IMG/VR virus record: IMGVR_UViG_3300013005_003820
Location: 1-42,392 of that record
DNA from: a virus
Strand: one strand, 5' to 3'
DNA: 42,392 nt
A model generated the notes under the pieces. The model made no database searches and was not told the DNA's origin. It saw only the letters and a list, made by a program, of their open reading frames with translations. How positions within the stretch are numbered: position 1 is the first letter of the stretch; the number at the start of each line of letters is the position of its first letter. A program made the translations under genes and the position numbers. Shown here in pieces: positions 17,714 to 25,970 of the stretch.

Positions 17714-18967
17714 CTATTCCTTTATATGCAGAATTGAATAATTGTATTTTTTGATAAGATTATTAATATTGGTTTGAGAATTGTTGTCAGTACTACAATT
17801 TATAATCAGTTTGCATGGTAAGTAATTACGATTAATAAATTGCCAGACTTCTCTTTCTGGTTGATTATTATAGCTATTATTTATTTTTTGATCTATTAAA
17901 AGTTTTAATGCATAATCATATGCTAATCCAGGCATACTATGAATAATTTGTTGTTCTAAAAATTTAGATAGTATTTTTATTGTTTTTTGTAGAATAGTAT
18001 TATTTGTTGCATATAGTGCTGTTCCACCGTTGATGTGATTCATCATTGCTGATCCAGCTTTGGTAAATACTGTTCCGTCATATATAGCACCAGATACTAA
18101 AAATCCATTTGCGTATTTCGTATAATAATATAGGTTATTTAACCAATTTTCTCCAAGTATACAATCTGTTTCTAATAGTAATGTTGTATTATATTGATGG
18201 TGTTGATTCATTGCATGGAAAAACATATGATTTGGACCAGACTTTAGGCCATACTTTGGTAATTTTTCTATTGTTTGTATTTTATTTGTATATATATCTT
18301 CTTTTTTAGACAGGTCCAAACTAATAATATCTATATTCTTGAATATATTTTTTAATTTTGTCAAAACTATAGATTGATTTTTATTTTTTCTGTTAAATAT
18401 AATTTTAAAATCTATATTTTTACTAATATCAGTAGATTTTGTTTGGTTGATCAAGTGTAGTATAAATTTTTTAAATTTACCGTTTTTGAATTCTTTTTCA
18501 GTAGTTAATAAACAAACACATTCTAAATTATTTTGAGGACATATAAGATCATTAGACTGTATTAATTCAAGAATAGATTCGTCTATATTGATTAAAGATT
18601 TGTCTTGTTCTATTTTATTTTTAAATCTACCCTCTTTTTTACCGAAATGTATATAATGATGAAATAGTTTTTCATATTGAGATATGTTTTGGGTGTGCTT
18701 GTAGTATTCTGCAACATCTGGGTATTCTGATATATAAAAAGCTGCATCAAAATCAAGATCTATATTACCATGAATAATTGATTGTTTTTTATATGTTCTG
18801 TTTTCATGAATACCAAATAGAAGATAGTGTTTTTTCGCTAGGTCTTCTGTACTGATGCCTTTTTGTTGAAGATCCGGATTAAGTTTTAAATATGTAGAAT
18901 AGTCAAAATCTGAAGGAATTTGATGTTCTTTTCTATCTATAATGAGATATGGTTGTGAATTTATCAT
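17714..18967 (-). CDS. GT-A glycosyltransferase with two N-terminal YPDV/HY modules
   Basis: From the ATG at 18967 the protein has 417 residues. Two N-terminal modules fit the pattern FY/TYL..NPDL or YPDV, then HY..FG...EGR (around residues 22-55 and 73-114). They are followed by a GT-A domain whose metal motif lies in LLLETDCILGENWL (E266, D268), and then by GGTALYAT and YDYALKLLI. The acceptor and donor are unknown. A start at 19024 is possible but would overlap the dehydratase gene by 50 bases and adds a tail unlike the module. The module is best known from large bacterial surface-glycan proteins. Confidence 0.7.
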   Translation of the reverse strand: MINSQPYLIIDRKEHQIPSDFDYSTYLKLNPDLQQKGISTEDLAKKHYLLFGIHENRTYKKQSIIHGNIDLDFDAAFYISEYPDVAEYYKHTQNISQYEKLFHHYIHFGKKEGRFKNKIEQDKSLINIDESILELIQSNDLICPQNNLECVCLLTTEKEFKNGKFKKFILHLINQTKSTDISKNIDFKIIFNRKNKNQSIVLTKLKNIFKNIDIISLDLSKKEDIYTNKIQTIEKLPKYGLKSGPNHMFFHAMNQHHQYNTTLLLETDCILGENWLNNLYYYTKYANGFLVSGAIYDGTVFTKAGSAMMNHINGGTALYATNNTILQKTIKILSKFLEQQIIHSMPGLAYDYALKLLIDQKINNSYNNQPEREVWQFINRNYLPCKLIINCSTDNNSQTNINNLIKKYNYSILHIKE

Positions 18968-18974
18968 TAATGTT

Positions 18975-19997
18975 TTATGTTCTTTTAAGTGTCCATTGTA
19001 TGGTTTTCTGTAATGACATATCAAAATCCATTGGTGGTGTCCAACCCATATCTTTTAATTTTGATCCATCCAAAGCATATCTTCTATCGTGTCCTGGTCT
19101 TGTTTTATGAAAATCAACATATTCTAAAATAGGTTTTTTATTCATTATATCTCCTATTTTTTTTACAATTTCATCATTTTTGAAACAATCTTTACCTACT
19201 ACATTGTAATGTTCTCCGGGTGTTCCATGTTTAAAGAGAAACAGGGTGGCATTTGATGCGTTTCTAGCGTGTAACCAATGTCTCTCTCCTACATATTCAA
19301 CATTTCCATTATCATCTATTTTTGAGTGTATTGGAATAGGTAAATTGTTTTTAATGTTATAAATAGATTTAGCTATTAATTTTTCTTTATTTTGTCTTTC
19401 GCCAAACATATTCATTGTATATGTATTGATAATTGGTAAACTATATGTAACATGATAGCATATTCCTGCCGCTCCTTGTCCGCATTTACTTCCGCTATAT
19501 GGATTTGAAGGTCTCCATCGATCATCTTCTTTAAAATTATAGTTATTTGGTGCTGGTCCAAATACTTCGTCTGTTAAATAGTTTATGAATATTGCAGATG
19601 GGTTGTTGAGCCTATACCACTCTAGTAGATTGATAGTTCCTATAACATTATCTTCAAAAAATTGTTTCGGGTGGGTGATGCTACGATCTACATGACTATT
19701 TGCAGCTAGATGAGCGACATAATCGACATACCCTATATTATCTATTGTGTATGATGGTATGTCAAATTTGAGATCATGATAGATAAATTTTATTCTATGT
19801 TTATTGTTTTGTACATGGTTGCTATCCATCAATCTATCCATATCCCCTATGCTTGATAGTCTACATAAAGCAACCACATTCCATGATGTATTTACTAAAA
19901 TCTCTTCGACCATGTGCGAGCCAAAAAATCCTGCTGCACCGGTAACTAGTATGGTTTTGTTTTCTGAAAAAACATTATTGTGTTTTTGAACCACCAT
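18975..19997 (-). CDS. NAD-dependent nucleotide-sugar epimerase/dehydratase (RmlB-like)
   Basis: This 340-residue extended short-chain dehydrogenase has the NAD loop TGAAGFFG (19-26), the TDEVFG motif (142-147) typical of nucleotide-sugar 4,6-dehydratases, and the catalytic Y167-x-x-x-K171 in YSGSK. T-D-E in this position is the dTDP-glucose 4,6-dehydratase (RmlB) signature. GDP-mannose dehydratase remains an alternative. It would make a 4-keto-6-deoxy sugar nucleotide, the precursor for rhamnose, fucose or related sugars used by the island's transferases. The ATG follows AGAGGA at 11 bases and overlaps the upstream methyltransferase gene by 52 bases. No reductase or epimerase partner is seen, so the host may complete the pathway. 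Confidence 0.88.
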   Translation of the reverse strand: MVVQKHNNVFSENKTILVTGAAGFFGSHMVEEILVNTSWNVVALCRLSSIGDMDRLMDSNHVQNNKHRIKFIYHDLKFDIPSYTIDNIGYVDYVAHLAANSHVDRSITHPKQFFEDNVIGTINLLEWYRLNNPSAIFINYLTDEVFGPAPNNYNFKEDDRWRPSNPYSGSKCGQGAAGICYHVTYSLPIINTYTMNMFGERQNKEKLIAKSIYNIKNNLPIPIHSKIDDNGNVEYVGERHWLHARNASNATLFLFKHGTPGEHYNVVGKDCFKNDEIVKKIGDIMNKKPILEYVDFHKTRPGHDRRYALDGSKLKDMGWTPPMDFDMSLQKTIQWTLKRT

Positions 19998-20533
19998 AAA
20001 GACGAATGTCCTCTCAACGTTTGTGTCATTGTTTCATTAAAATAAAAATTGTATTTTTCTATACGATCAATAATATAATCGTTTGTTTTGCAATTAACAT
20101 GACCGTCTCCAGGTTGTCCTGGAACAGCCCAACTTATAATAATAAGATTATGACTATGGTTTACAATATTGTTAATAAAGTTATTTTCATATATTTGTGG
20201 TATATGTTCTCCGACCTCAAGACTAAGAACACAATCATATGTTTTTTTTAGTGATATTGGTTTTGATAAATCTATTGTATCACATAAGTTGTTTGTTAAT
20301 AAATTGGTATCGGGATGTCCATCATAACAATTACAGACTATATTATTATCAATAAATGCTTTGGAGTATTTACCAATACCACAACCTAGATCAAGAACAT
20401 TTTTTATATTGTTTTGTTTGAAAATATTGATCAATGATTGACATAAATTATTATCGTGATAGTGTTTGTTTACGATATCTCCGTCCCAAGCCCCACTGGT
20501 TTTATCTATATTGAATCGATGTTTAGTATTCAC
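19946..20533 (-). CDS. Class I SAM-dependent methyltransferase
   Basis: The 195-residue protein has motif I at VLDLGCGIGKYSKAF (residues 46-60), strand-2 acidic CYDGHPD, and motif IV-like DCVLSLEVGEHIP with the E-x-G-E-H-I pattern of Methyltransf_11/23 proteins. The C-terminal strand pair ends in IMFFQKTKPY. The substrate is likely a sugar or a lipid-linked glycan, given the setting, but that is inferred. It overlaps the upstream GT2 gene by 4 bases and the downstream dehydratase gene by 52 bases. Confidence 0.8.
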   Translation of the reverse strand: MNTKHRFNIDKTSGAWDGDIVNKHYHDNNLCQSLINIFKQNNIKNVLDLGCGIGKYSKAFIDNNIVCNCYDGHPDTNLLTNNLCDTIDLSKPISLKKTYDCVLSLEVGEHIPQIYENNFINNIVNHSHNLIIISWAVPGQPGDGHVNCKTNDYIIDRIEKYNFYFNETMTQTLRGHSSLWWFKNTIMFFQKTKPY

Positions 20534-21174
20534 ATATTACCTTTAGCTATTAATTCATTTATTCTGTTGCTCTCAAATTTATTTTTTATTTTATAGTTCT
20601 CTACTCTTAAATCATCTCCATGAGGATTATGATATATTAAGTATGGTATATTTCTAATAATATTTTTTTTGCGAATTTTAGATAATCTATTGTATAGATC
20701 TTGATCATCATATCCCCAGCCGTTTAATCTTTCGTTGTATTTACCTGCTTCATAAAAAGCTGACTTATCAAAAAAACAAATGCCCCAGTGTTCTACAGTA
20801 ACGTGTTCGCAACAGTAAAAGTCTGTATTGAGTTTTGGAATAATGCTTTCAAGTAAAGTTGGTAGTTTTGGAGACGATAATATATGGTCTATATCTAATT
20901 TAAGAATATTATTATTTATGGTATTACCTATTGCCAAATTGTATGATTTTGGCAAACTGAAGAATTCTTGATTTTCCACTCTAATTATATTGATATGTGG
21001 GTGTTTAGAAAGAAAAGATTTTATATTAGAATTATCAAGTATATTTTCTTTAGAAGACCAGTCAACCAAAACAATATTATTGATAACTGGAAAATTAACC
21101 CAAGAAGATAAACAGCTAATAATTCTGTCACTCCTATTCATGACAGAAATGACTACGGATATATTATTGCTCAT
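20530..21174 (-). CDS. GT2 glycosyltransferase, paralogue of the middle domain of the 1016-residue protein
   Basis: The 214-residue protein is a GT2/GT-A enzyme: ISVVISVMNRSDRI as strand 1, VLVDWSSKEN, then ILKLDIDHIL holding the DxD (D-I-D), and GWGYDDQDLYNRL at the acceptor side. The last motif and the D-W-S-S text match the GT2 domain of the protein encoded at 9803-12853 almost position by position, so the two are paralogues. The G-[WY]-G-x-D-D-x-D pattern is shared with galactosyltransferase C-terminal domains. It overlaps its upstream neighbour by 11 bases. Confidence 0.85.
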   Translation of the reverse strand: MSNNISVVISVMNRSDRIISCLSSWVNFPVINNIVLVDWSSKENILDNSNIKSFLSKHPHINIIRVENQEFFSLPKSYNLAIGNTINNNILKLDIDHILSSPKLPTLLESIIPKLNTDFYCCEHVTVEHWGICFFDKSAFYEAGKYNERLNGWGYDDQDLYNRLSKIRKKNIIRNIPYLIYHNPHGDDLRVENYKIKNKFESNRINELIAKGNM

Positions 21175-21421
21175 ACTTATTCCATTTGCCGATAGGACAT
21201 TCTTGATCAGCCCATGCTAATTTATTCATAAATTGTTTCTTATTAGATAAATTGCAGCCACAAACACCGCATTGGTTATTCACCCTATCGAACTGATCGC
21301 AATATATACATATTTGCCACCTTTTGTCTATTTCTTCTTGAGGGCTTTTTGGAAATCCCGCCCAAACATGGAAAAATAGAGACTTAAGAAATATTCTTAT
21401 TTTTAATAAGAGTTTCGACAT
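21164..21421 (-). CDS. Small zinc-ribbon-like protein
   Basis: This 85-residue protein has two cysteine knots, CIYCDQF and CGVCGCN, followed by CPIGKW, a spacing that would bind zinc. The N-terminal 20 residues are basic and hydrophobic (LLLKIRIFLKSLFFHVW) and may form a membrane-associated helix. Small proteins with the CGVCGC...CPxGKW signature occur in many large phages without a known role. It overlaps neighbours on both sides. The function is unknown. Confidence 0.75.
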   Translation of the reverse strand: MSKLLLKIRIFLKSLFFHVWAGFPKSPQEEIDKRWQICIYCDQFDRVNNQCGVCGCNLSNKKQFMNKLAWADQECPIGKWNKYEQ

Positions 21422-21641
21422 TTGTTTCGCTTTTGATTGGATAAAAATTATTGTCTTTATCTATAGAGTAAAGACTAGCTTCAGAAACTATAGTATTGCC
21501 TTTCAGCCACATGGAACAGCCCGTTTTTATATTAACGCAGTTCCTTTCTCCATTTTTTTTAAAGTCTGATGTTACTAGGTACAGACTACCTTGGTGCTCG
21601 AAACAATCGGCATGTTTCAATTCTTCTATGTATTTTTCCAT
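21384..21641 (-). CDS. Small uncharacterised protein
   Basis: The 85-residue protein has no recognisable family. It is predicted mostly beta, with strands at SLYLVTSDF and CVNIKTGCSMWL and a charged C-terminus. It lies tightly between two other small genes (1-base gap upstream, 38-base overlap downstream), which supports it as a real gene within the leader part of the leftward transcript. Confidence 0.55.
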   Translation of the reverse strand: MEKYIEELKHADCFEHQGSLYLVTSDFKKNGERNCVNIKTGCSMWLKGNTIVSEASLYSIDKDNNFYPIKSETNVETLIKNKNIS

Positions 21642-21642
21642 A

Positions 21643-21855
21643 TTATCTATACTTATCTAGTTGTTCTTCCCAATCTTCCCATAGCTCTTCTTCTTCCATA
21701 TCTCTTCTTCTAGATTTTAATTCATACTTAATCTTATTTTTGATCTTGTGTTCATCCACTTCATCTTTTTTATGTTCAAAATTCCTTTTCTTTGAAAAAT
21801 TAGCTCTTCTAACAGACTTCCTATCTTCATTATCTTTATTGTTTTGCGTTGACAT
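21643..21855 (-). CDS. Small highly charged protein, first gene of the leftward operon
   Basis: From the ATG at 21855 the product has 70 residues, almost all polar, with alternating Lys/Arg and Asp/Glu (for example KSRRRDMEEEELWEDWEEQL), suggesting a helical, possibly nucleic-acid-binding or disordered protein. AAAGGAGG lies about 16 bases before this ATG, farther than usual. A TTG at 21903 in the same frame would add 16 residues but has no Shine-Dalgarno and would start within 14 bases of the -10 element. It stands just downstream of the strong leftward promoter. Confidence 0.55.
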   Translation of the reverse strand: MSTQNNKDNEDRKSVRRANFSKKRNFEHKKDEVDEHKIKNKIKYELKSRRRDMEEEELWEDWEEQLDKYR

Positions 21856-21916
21856 TTTAATCTGCCAGAACCCTCCTTTATATGTGTTATAAAAAATTAC
21901 CAACCATACATCAGTA

Positions 21917-21944
21917 ATAATACACTATTCGACCATATTGTCAA
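21917..21944 (-). promoter_or_regulatory. Sigma-70-like promoter for the leftward glycan operon
   Basis: On the minus strand TTGACA (21939-21944) is followed by a 16-base spacer and TATTAT (21917-21922). The -35 is a perfect consensus and the -10 differs at one base. It points at the small charged gene and, through the overlapping genes, probably the glycan island to about 6 kb or further. It shares a 209-base intergenic region with a rightward promoter. Confidence 0.7.
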
Positions 21945-21972
21945 TATCGTGACTATTTAGAATTTTTATTTC

Positions 21973-22004
21973 TTGACAAACGCCAGATTGATCTTATGTA
22001 TTAT
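21973..22004 (+). promoter_or_regulatory. Putative promoter for the rightward glycan operon
   Basis: On the plus strand TTGACA (21973-21978) and TATTAT (21999-22004) are separated by 20 bases, longer than ideal. A shifted -10 (TATGTA, 16-base spacer) is weaker. Placement is appropriate: 60 bases before the ATG at 22065, in a divergent region with no coding frame. Confidence 0.5.
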
Positions 22005-22064
22005 GCAGGTCCGGTGTGATAACTATTAGGTACTAACTACACTAACTATAAGAATATACTCTCT

Positions 22065-23723
22065 ATGCATAATACTACCCTAGTCACTGGTATATGGGAT
22101 CTAGGAAGATCAGGACTAGAAGAAGGATGGTCAAGGAAATTTGATCATTATGTCGATCACTTTAAAAGACTTTTAGAGGCTACTAGAGACACGAATATGT
22201 GTGTCTTTATAGACCAAGAAAACGAAAATATTGTATGGGATATTAGAGATAAGAGCAATACCGCTGTCATTCATCAGCCTGCAAAATCTTTTAATAGTAG
22301 TTTTTTTCCATTTTTTGATAAAGTGCAGTCTATAAGAACTAATCCAAGTTGGTACGATCAAGTTGGATGGCTTAAAGAAAGTACACAAGCTAAGATGGAA
22401 TGGTATAATCCGATGGTTATGAGCAAAATGTTCATGCTGCATAACGCTAAGTGTTACAATATATTCGATACAGACTATTATTTCTGGATAGATGGAGGTA
22501 TTACAAATACAATTCATCCAGGGTATTTTTATCACGACAAGATCATAGAAAAAATTGAAAAGTTAGTTTCAAAATTTTTATTTGTATGTTTTCCCTATGA
22601 GACAAATAGCGAAATACATGGTTTTGATATCAATGCTATGCGTAAATTCGCCCAAAGCGAGACAGTAGACAGAGTTGCTAGAGGAGGATTCTTTGGAGGA
22701 CACAAAGAGTTTATATCTTATGCGAATGATATGTATTATGGTTTGTTAAGAGATTCTCTTAATGAAGGATTTATGGGTACTGAGGAGAGTATTTTTACTC
22801 TGATGAGCTATTTAGATCCAGAAGTTTTCCAAGTAGAAATGATAGAAGGTAATGGTTTACTTGGCACGTTCTTTGAAAATGTAAAAAATGATAAGACACA
22901 ATTAGCACAATCAACTACAGTTAAACAAGTTTCTCATACAAATAATGATATAGTTATATATATAAATGCATTTAATTCTCCAGAACAATTGCAGATGGTT
23001 TGTGATTCATTTGAACAATATGATAAATCATTTTTAGACAATACTAAAGTATATTTAATAAATAACACTAATAGAGAAGAACTATTTCCTCTATATGATA
23101 TTATATCTAAAAAATATGGTTTTACAGAAATTAGAAAAGGTAATATAGGTGTTTGTGGTGGTCGCCAATTAGCCGCCGAACATTTTGCAGAATTAGGCTC
23201 AAAATACATGTTATTTTTTGAAGATGATATGCTTGTTGATACTGATCCAAACAGAACTTGTAAATTTGGTTTCAGGAAATATGTTCCAAATCTGTTAAAA
23301 ACAGCTATATCTATTATGGACATAGAAAATTATGATTTCTTAAAGTTAACATTTAGTGAATTTTATGGAAATAATTCAGAACAATGGGCGTGGCATAATG
23401 TTCCAGGTGAACGAAAAATAGAATACTTTGGAAACATCAAGAAAAGACCACAAACAAAATTTTCCTGCATTAAATCATTTAATGGTACTCCATATGCAGA
23501 GGGTGAGATTTACTATTCTAACTGGCCTCATATTATATCTCAGGACGGTAATAAAAAGATGTTCTTAGACACAACGTGGGCACACCCTTTTGAACAAACA
23601 TGGATGAGCCACATTTATACATTGACCAGAGAGAACAAAGTTAAGCCTGCCATTTTACTAGCTAGTCCAATTACACATAATAGGGTTCATTTTTATGAAG
23701 CGTCAGAAAGAAAAGAAAACTGA
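22065..23723 (+). CDS. Two-domain glycosyltransferase: HtrL/YibB-like plus GT2-like
   Basis: This 552-residue protein opens with TTLVTGIWDLGR, then a long aromatic region with WIDGG (141-145), which together match the HtrL/YibB family. The second half (from about 295) restarts with IVIYINAFNSPEQLQ and has GVCGGRQLA and FFEDDML (E386-D388), typical of a GT-A DxD region. It may make two successive transfers, or one domain may be regulatory. Its last 29 bases overlap the GT60 gene. It opens the rightward operon 60 bases downstream of a putative promoter. No Shine-Dalgarno is obvious before the ATG. Confidence 0.75.
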   Translation: MHNTTLVTGIWDLGRSGLEEGWSRKFDHYVDHFKRLLEATRDTNMCVFIDQENENIVWDIRDKSNTAVIHQPAKSFNSSFFPFFDKVQSIRTNPSWYDQVGWLKESTQAKMEWYNPMVMSKMFMLHNAKCYNIFDTDYYFWIDGGITNTIHPGYFYHDKIIEKIEKLVSKFLFVCFPYETNSEIHGFDINAMRKFAQSETVDRVARGGFFGGHKEFISYANDMYYGLLRDSLNEGFMGTEESIFTLMSYLDPEVFQVEMIEGNGLLGTFFENVKNDKTQLAQSTTVKQVSHTNNDIVIYINAFNSPEQLQMVCDSFEQYDKSFLDNTKVYLINNTNREELFPLYDIISKKYGFTEIRKGNIGVCGGRQLAAEHFAELGSKYMLFFEDDMLVDTDPNRTCKFGFRKYVPNLLKTAISIMDIENYDFLKLTFSEFYGNNSEQWAWHNVPGERKIEYFGNIKKRPQTKFSCIKSFNGTPYAEGEIYYSNWPHIISQDGNKKMFLDTTWAHPFEQTWMSHIYTLTRENKVKPAILLASPITHNRVHFYEASERKEN

Positions 23724-24972
23724 AAATTTAATTTTTATACAAATAGCATCATATAGAGATCCAGAGTTACTTAAAACTCTTAAGGATATGATAGATAATG
23801 CCACATATCCAGAGAATCTTAGGGTTGGTATAGCTTGGCAGCATAGTGACGCTGATAGCTGGGATAAGTTAGACGAATACAAAAATGATCCAAGATTCAG
23901 AATACTTGATATCAATTACAAAGACTCAAAGGGGGTGTGTTGGGCAAGAAATGCTGTTCAACAATTATATAACGGCGAAAAATATACTCTTCAACTAGAT
24001 TCACACCACAGATTTGCAAAAGATTGGGATAAAACACTTATAGATATGCTTACAGGATTACAAGAAGAAGGTTTTAAGAAACCTCTCATTACAGCATATA
24101 TTCCTAGTTTTGATCCAGAACACGATCCAGAAAAAAGGGTGCAAGAACCTTGGAAAATGAATTTCGATAGATTCATTCCAGAGGGAGCCATCTTCTTCCT
24201 TCCTGCATCATTTGATTCTTTTAATGACAGAAATCGTCCAGTTAGAGGAAGATTCTATTCTGCTCATTTCGCATTCACTGTAGGAGAATTCTGTAAAGAA
24301 GTTCCTCATGATCCTAACTATTATTTCCACGGAGAAGAAATCAGTATAGCAGTTAGGGCGTATACTCATGGGTATGATATTTTTCATCCACACAAAGTTG
24401 TTTGTTGGCATGAATATACAAGAAAAGGAAGATCAAAACAATGGGACGATGATCCTGTATGGCCACAAAGAAATAATGACTCTCATCTAAGAAATAGAAA
24501 ATTATTCGAAATGGATGGCCTTACAAATGATATAGATTTTGGTCCATTTGGATTTGGAAAGAAAAGAACCGTTGCAGACTATGAGAAATATGCTGGTATC
24601 TCTTTCAAGAAAAGAGCTGTACAAAGATATACTCTTGATCATAAGGAGCCTCCAAATCCTGCTTTCTCAACTGAAGAAGAATATCAAAATTCTTTCTTAA
24701 ATATATTTAAACATTGTATTGATATAGGGTACTCGCAAGTTCCTGAGACAGACTATGATTTCTGGTGCGTTGCTTTTAAAGATGATAACGGAAATGATCT
24801 CTATAGACAGGATGCCGATGAAGCTGAAATAGCTCGTATGAAAAATGATCCTGACGGATACTGCAAAGTTTGGAGAGAATTTTCTACAGAAGTTAAGCCA
24901 AAGAGTTGGGTTGTTTGGCCTCATAGTAGATCTAAAGGTTGGTGTGAGATTATTCAAGGAAATCTTCCGTGA
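23695..24972 (+). CDS. GlcNAc-transferase-like glycosyltransferase (GT60-type)
   Basis: The 425-residue protein closely follows the GT60 pattern known from Skp1-hydroxyproline GlcNAc-transferases: FIQIASYRDPELLKTLKDM at the start, GVCWARNAVQQLYNGE, then LQLDSHHRF (D102-x-H104 metal motif), and ITAYIPSF. The distal part HGEEISIAVRAYTHGYDIF resembles the acceptor-binding half. The enzyme would add GlcNAc or a related sugar to a hydroxyl acceptor. About 100 further residues (from roughly 320) have an acidic and aromatic make-up and no match that I recognise. Coding is less AT-rich than in the leftward island. It overlaps neighbours at both ends. Confidence 0.85.
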   Translation: MKRQKEKKTENLIFIQIASYRDPELLKTLKDMIDNATYPENLRVGIAWQHSDADSWDKLDEYKNDPRFRILDINYKDSKGVCWARNAVQQLYNGEKYTLQLDSHHRFAKDWDKTLIDMLTGLQEEGFKKPLITAYIPSFDPEHDPEKRVQEPWKMNFDRFIPEGAIFFLPASFDSFNDRNRPVRGRFYSAHFAFTVGEFCKEVPHDPNYYFHGEEISIAVRAYTHGYDIFHPHKVVCWHEYTRKGRSKQWDDDPVWPQRNNDSHLRNRKLFEMDGLTNDIDFGPFGFGKKRTVADYEKYAGISFKKRAVQRYTLDHKEPPNPAFSTEEEYQNSFLNIFKHCIDIGYSQVPETDYDFWCVAFKDDNGNDLYRQDADEAEIARMKNDPDGYCKVWREFSTEVKPKSWVVWPHSRSKGWCEIIQGNLP

Positions 24973-25970
24973 CCACAATAAAATTCCATCGTATAGATAA
25001 TAAGGTCTGGGGAAGATATCATGCTATTTGGTTTAGAAAATTTGCCAAGTATCTTGAGCAATATTTTAATGTTGAATGGAAAGATTATTTTGATCCAGAT
25101 AATCAAGTAGCATCATCTAGATTAGAATTACTCAGTGATATCAGAGGGTTTGATCACAATCCTCCATTAAGTGATGTTGATTGTGTTATTGAAAATTTAG
25201 ATACTAAAAAATTTGTAGTACTGACATTCACAGAATATTTTAATTCTTATGTTGTTCACTACTTAAAGTCAGAAAATTGTCAAAAACTATTATCTGCACA
25301 CTTTAATTATCATAATATTTATTATTGGCTTAAAAGAGATAATCTTGTCCATAGACTACCAGATGTTAGGCCATGGTTTTTTGGTTCAATAGATGAATGG
25401 GATATTAATAAATATAGAGATATAAGAGATAATACTGCTTTAGAAGATAGGTCAAAATCTTTATTCTGGAAAGGTTCAGGAATAGGATCTTACAGAAAAG
25501 TAATAGAGATATTACGAGACAAAAATGTCATAGATACACAAACTTTACCGTTTGATCTATATATGCAAACACTAGCCAAACAGAAAATTGCTTTAGCATA
25601 TTATATGGATTTAGACAGATATTCAAATCCCTATGATTACCCCGGAGAATTCTGTTATAGAGATATGGAGTATTGTGCCTTGGGAGTCCCGTTTATAAGA
25701 GTAGAATACAAGGACTGTGTGCATAATGGACTAATACCTAATTATCACTATATAAGTATACCAAGAGAAACGGCTTATACAACATATAAAGAAAAGGGCA
25801 ATGATGGTGTAGCTTCTCTTATAGAAGAAAAATACAATGAAGTCATAGATGAAGAAGATTTACTTAAATATATATCCGATAATCAGAGACAGTGGTTTGA
25901 TGAGTATGGTATATGGCCAAATAGCGCTAAGTTAGCGATGAACCTATCCGGAATAGACAAATGGATCTAA
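24969..25970 (+). CDS. Glycosyltransferase-like protein of unknown family
   Basis: The protein starts with GTG at 24969, which overlaps the preceding TGA. It has 333 residues. SKSLFWKGSGIGSYRKVIE and FCYRDMEYCALGVPFIRVE resemble the GT-B-like signature of CAP10/GT90-type and related transferases, in which an F-x-G loop and an acidic pocket contact the nucleotide sugar. The resemblance is weak, and I would call it only glycosyltransferase-like. It is translated in the middle of the operon and overlaps the next gene by 10 bases. No membrane segments or signal peptide are seen. Confidence 0.45.
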   Translation: MTTIKFHRIDNKVWGRYHAIWFRKFAKYLEQYFNVEWKDYFDPDNQVASSRLELLSDIRGFDHNPPLSDVDCVIENLDTKKFVVLTFTEYFNSYVVHYLKSENCQKLLSAHFNYHNIYYWLKRDNLVHRLPDVRPWFFGSIDEWDINKYRDIRDNTALEDRSKSLFWKGSGIGSYRKVIEILRDKNVIDTQTLPFDLYMQTLAKQKIALAYYMDLDRYSNPYDYPGEFCYRDMEYCALGVPFIRVEYKDCVHNGLIPNYHYISIPRETAYTTYKEKGNDGVASLIEEKYNEVIDEEDLLKYISDNQRQWFDEYGIWPNSAKLAMNLSGIDKWI

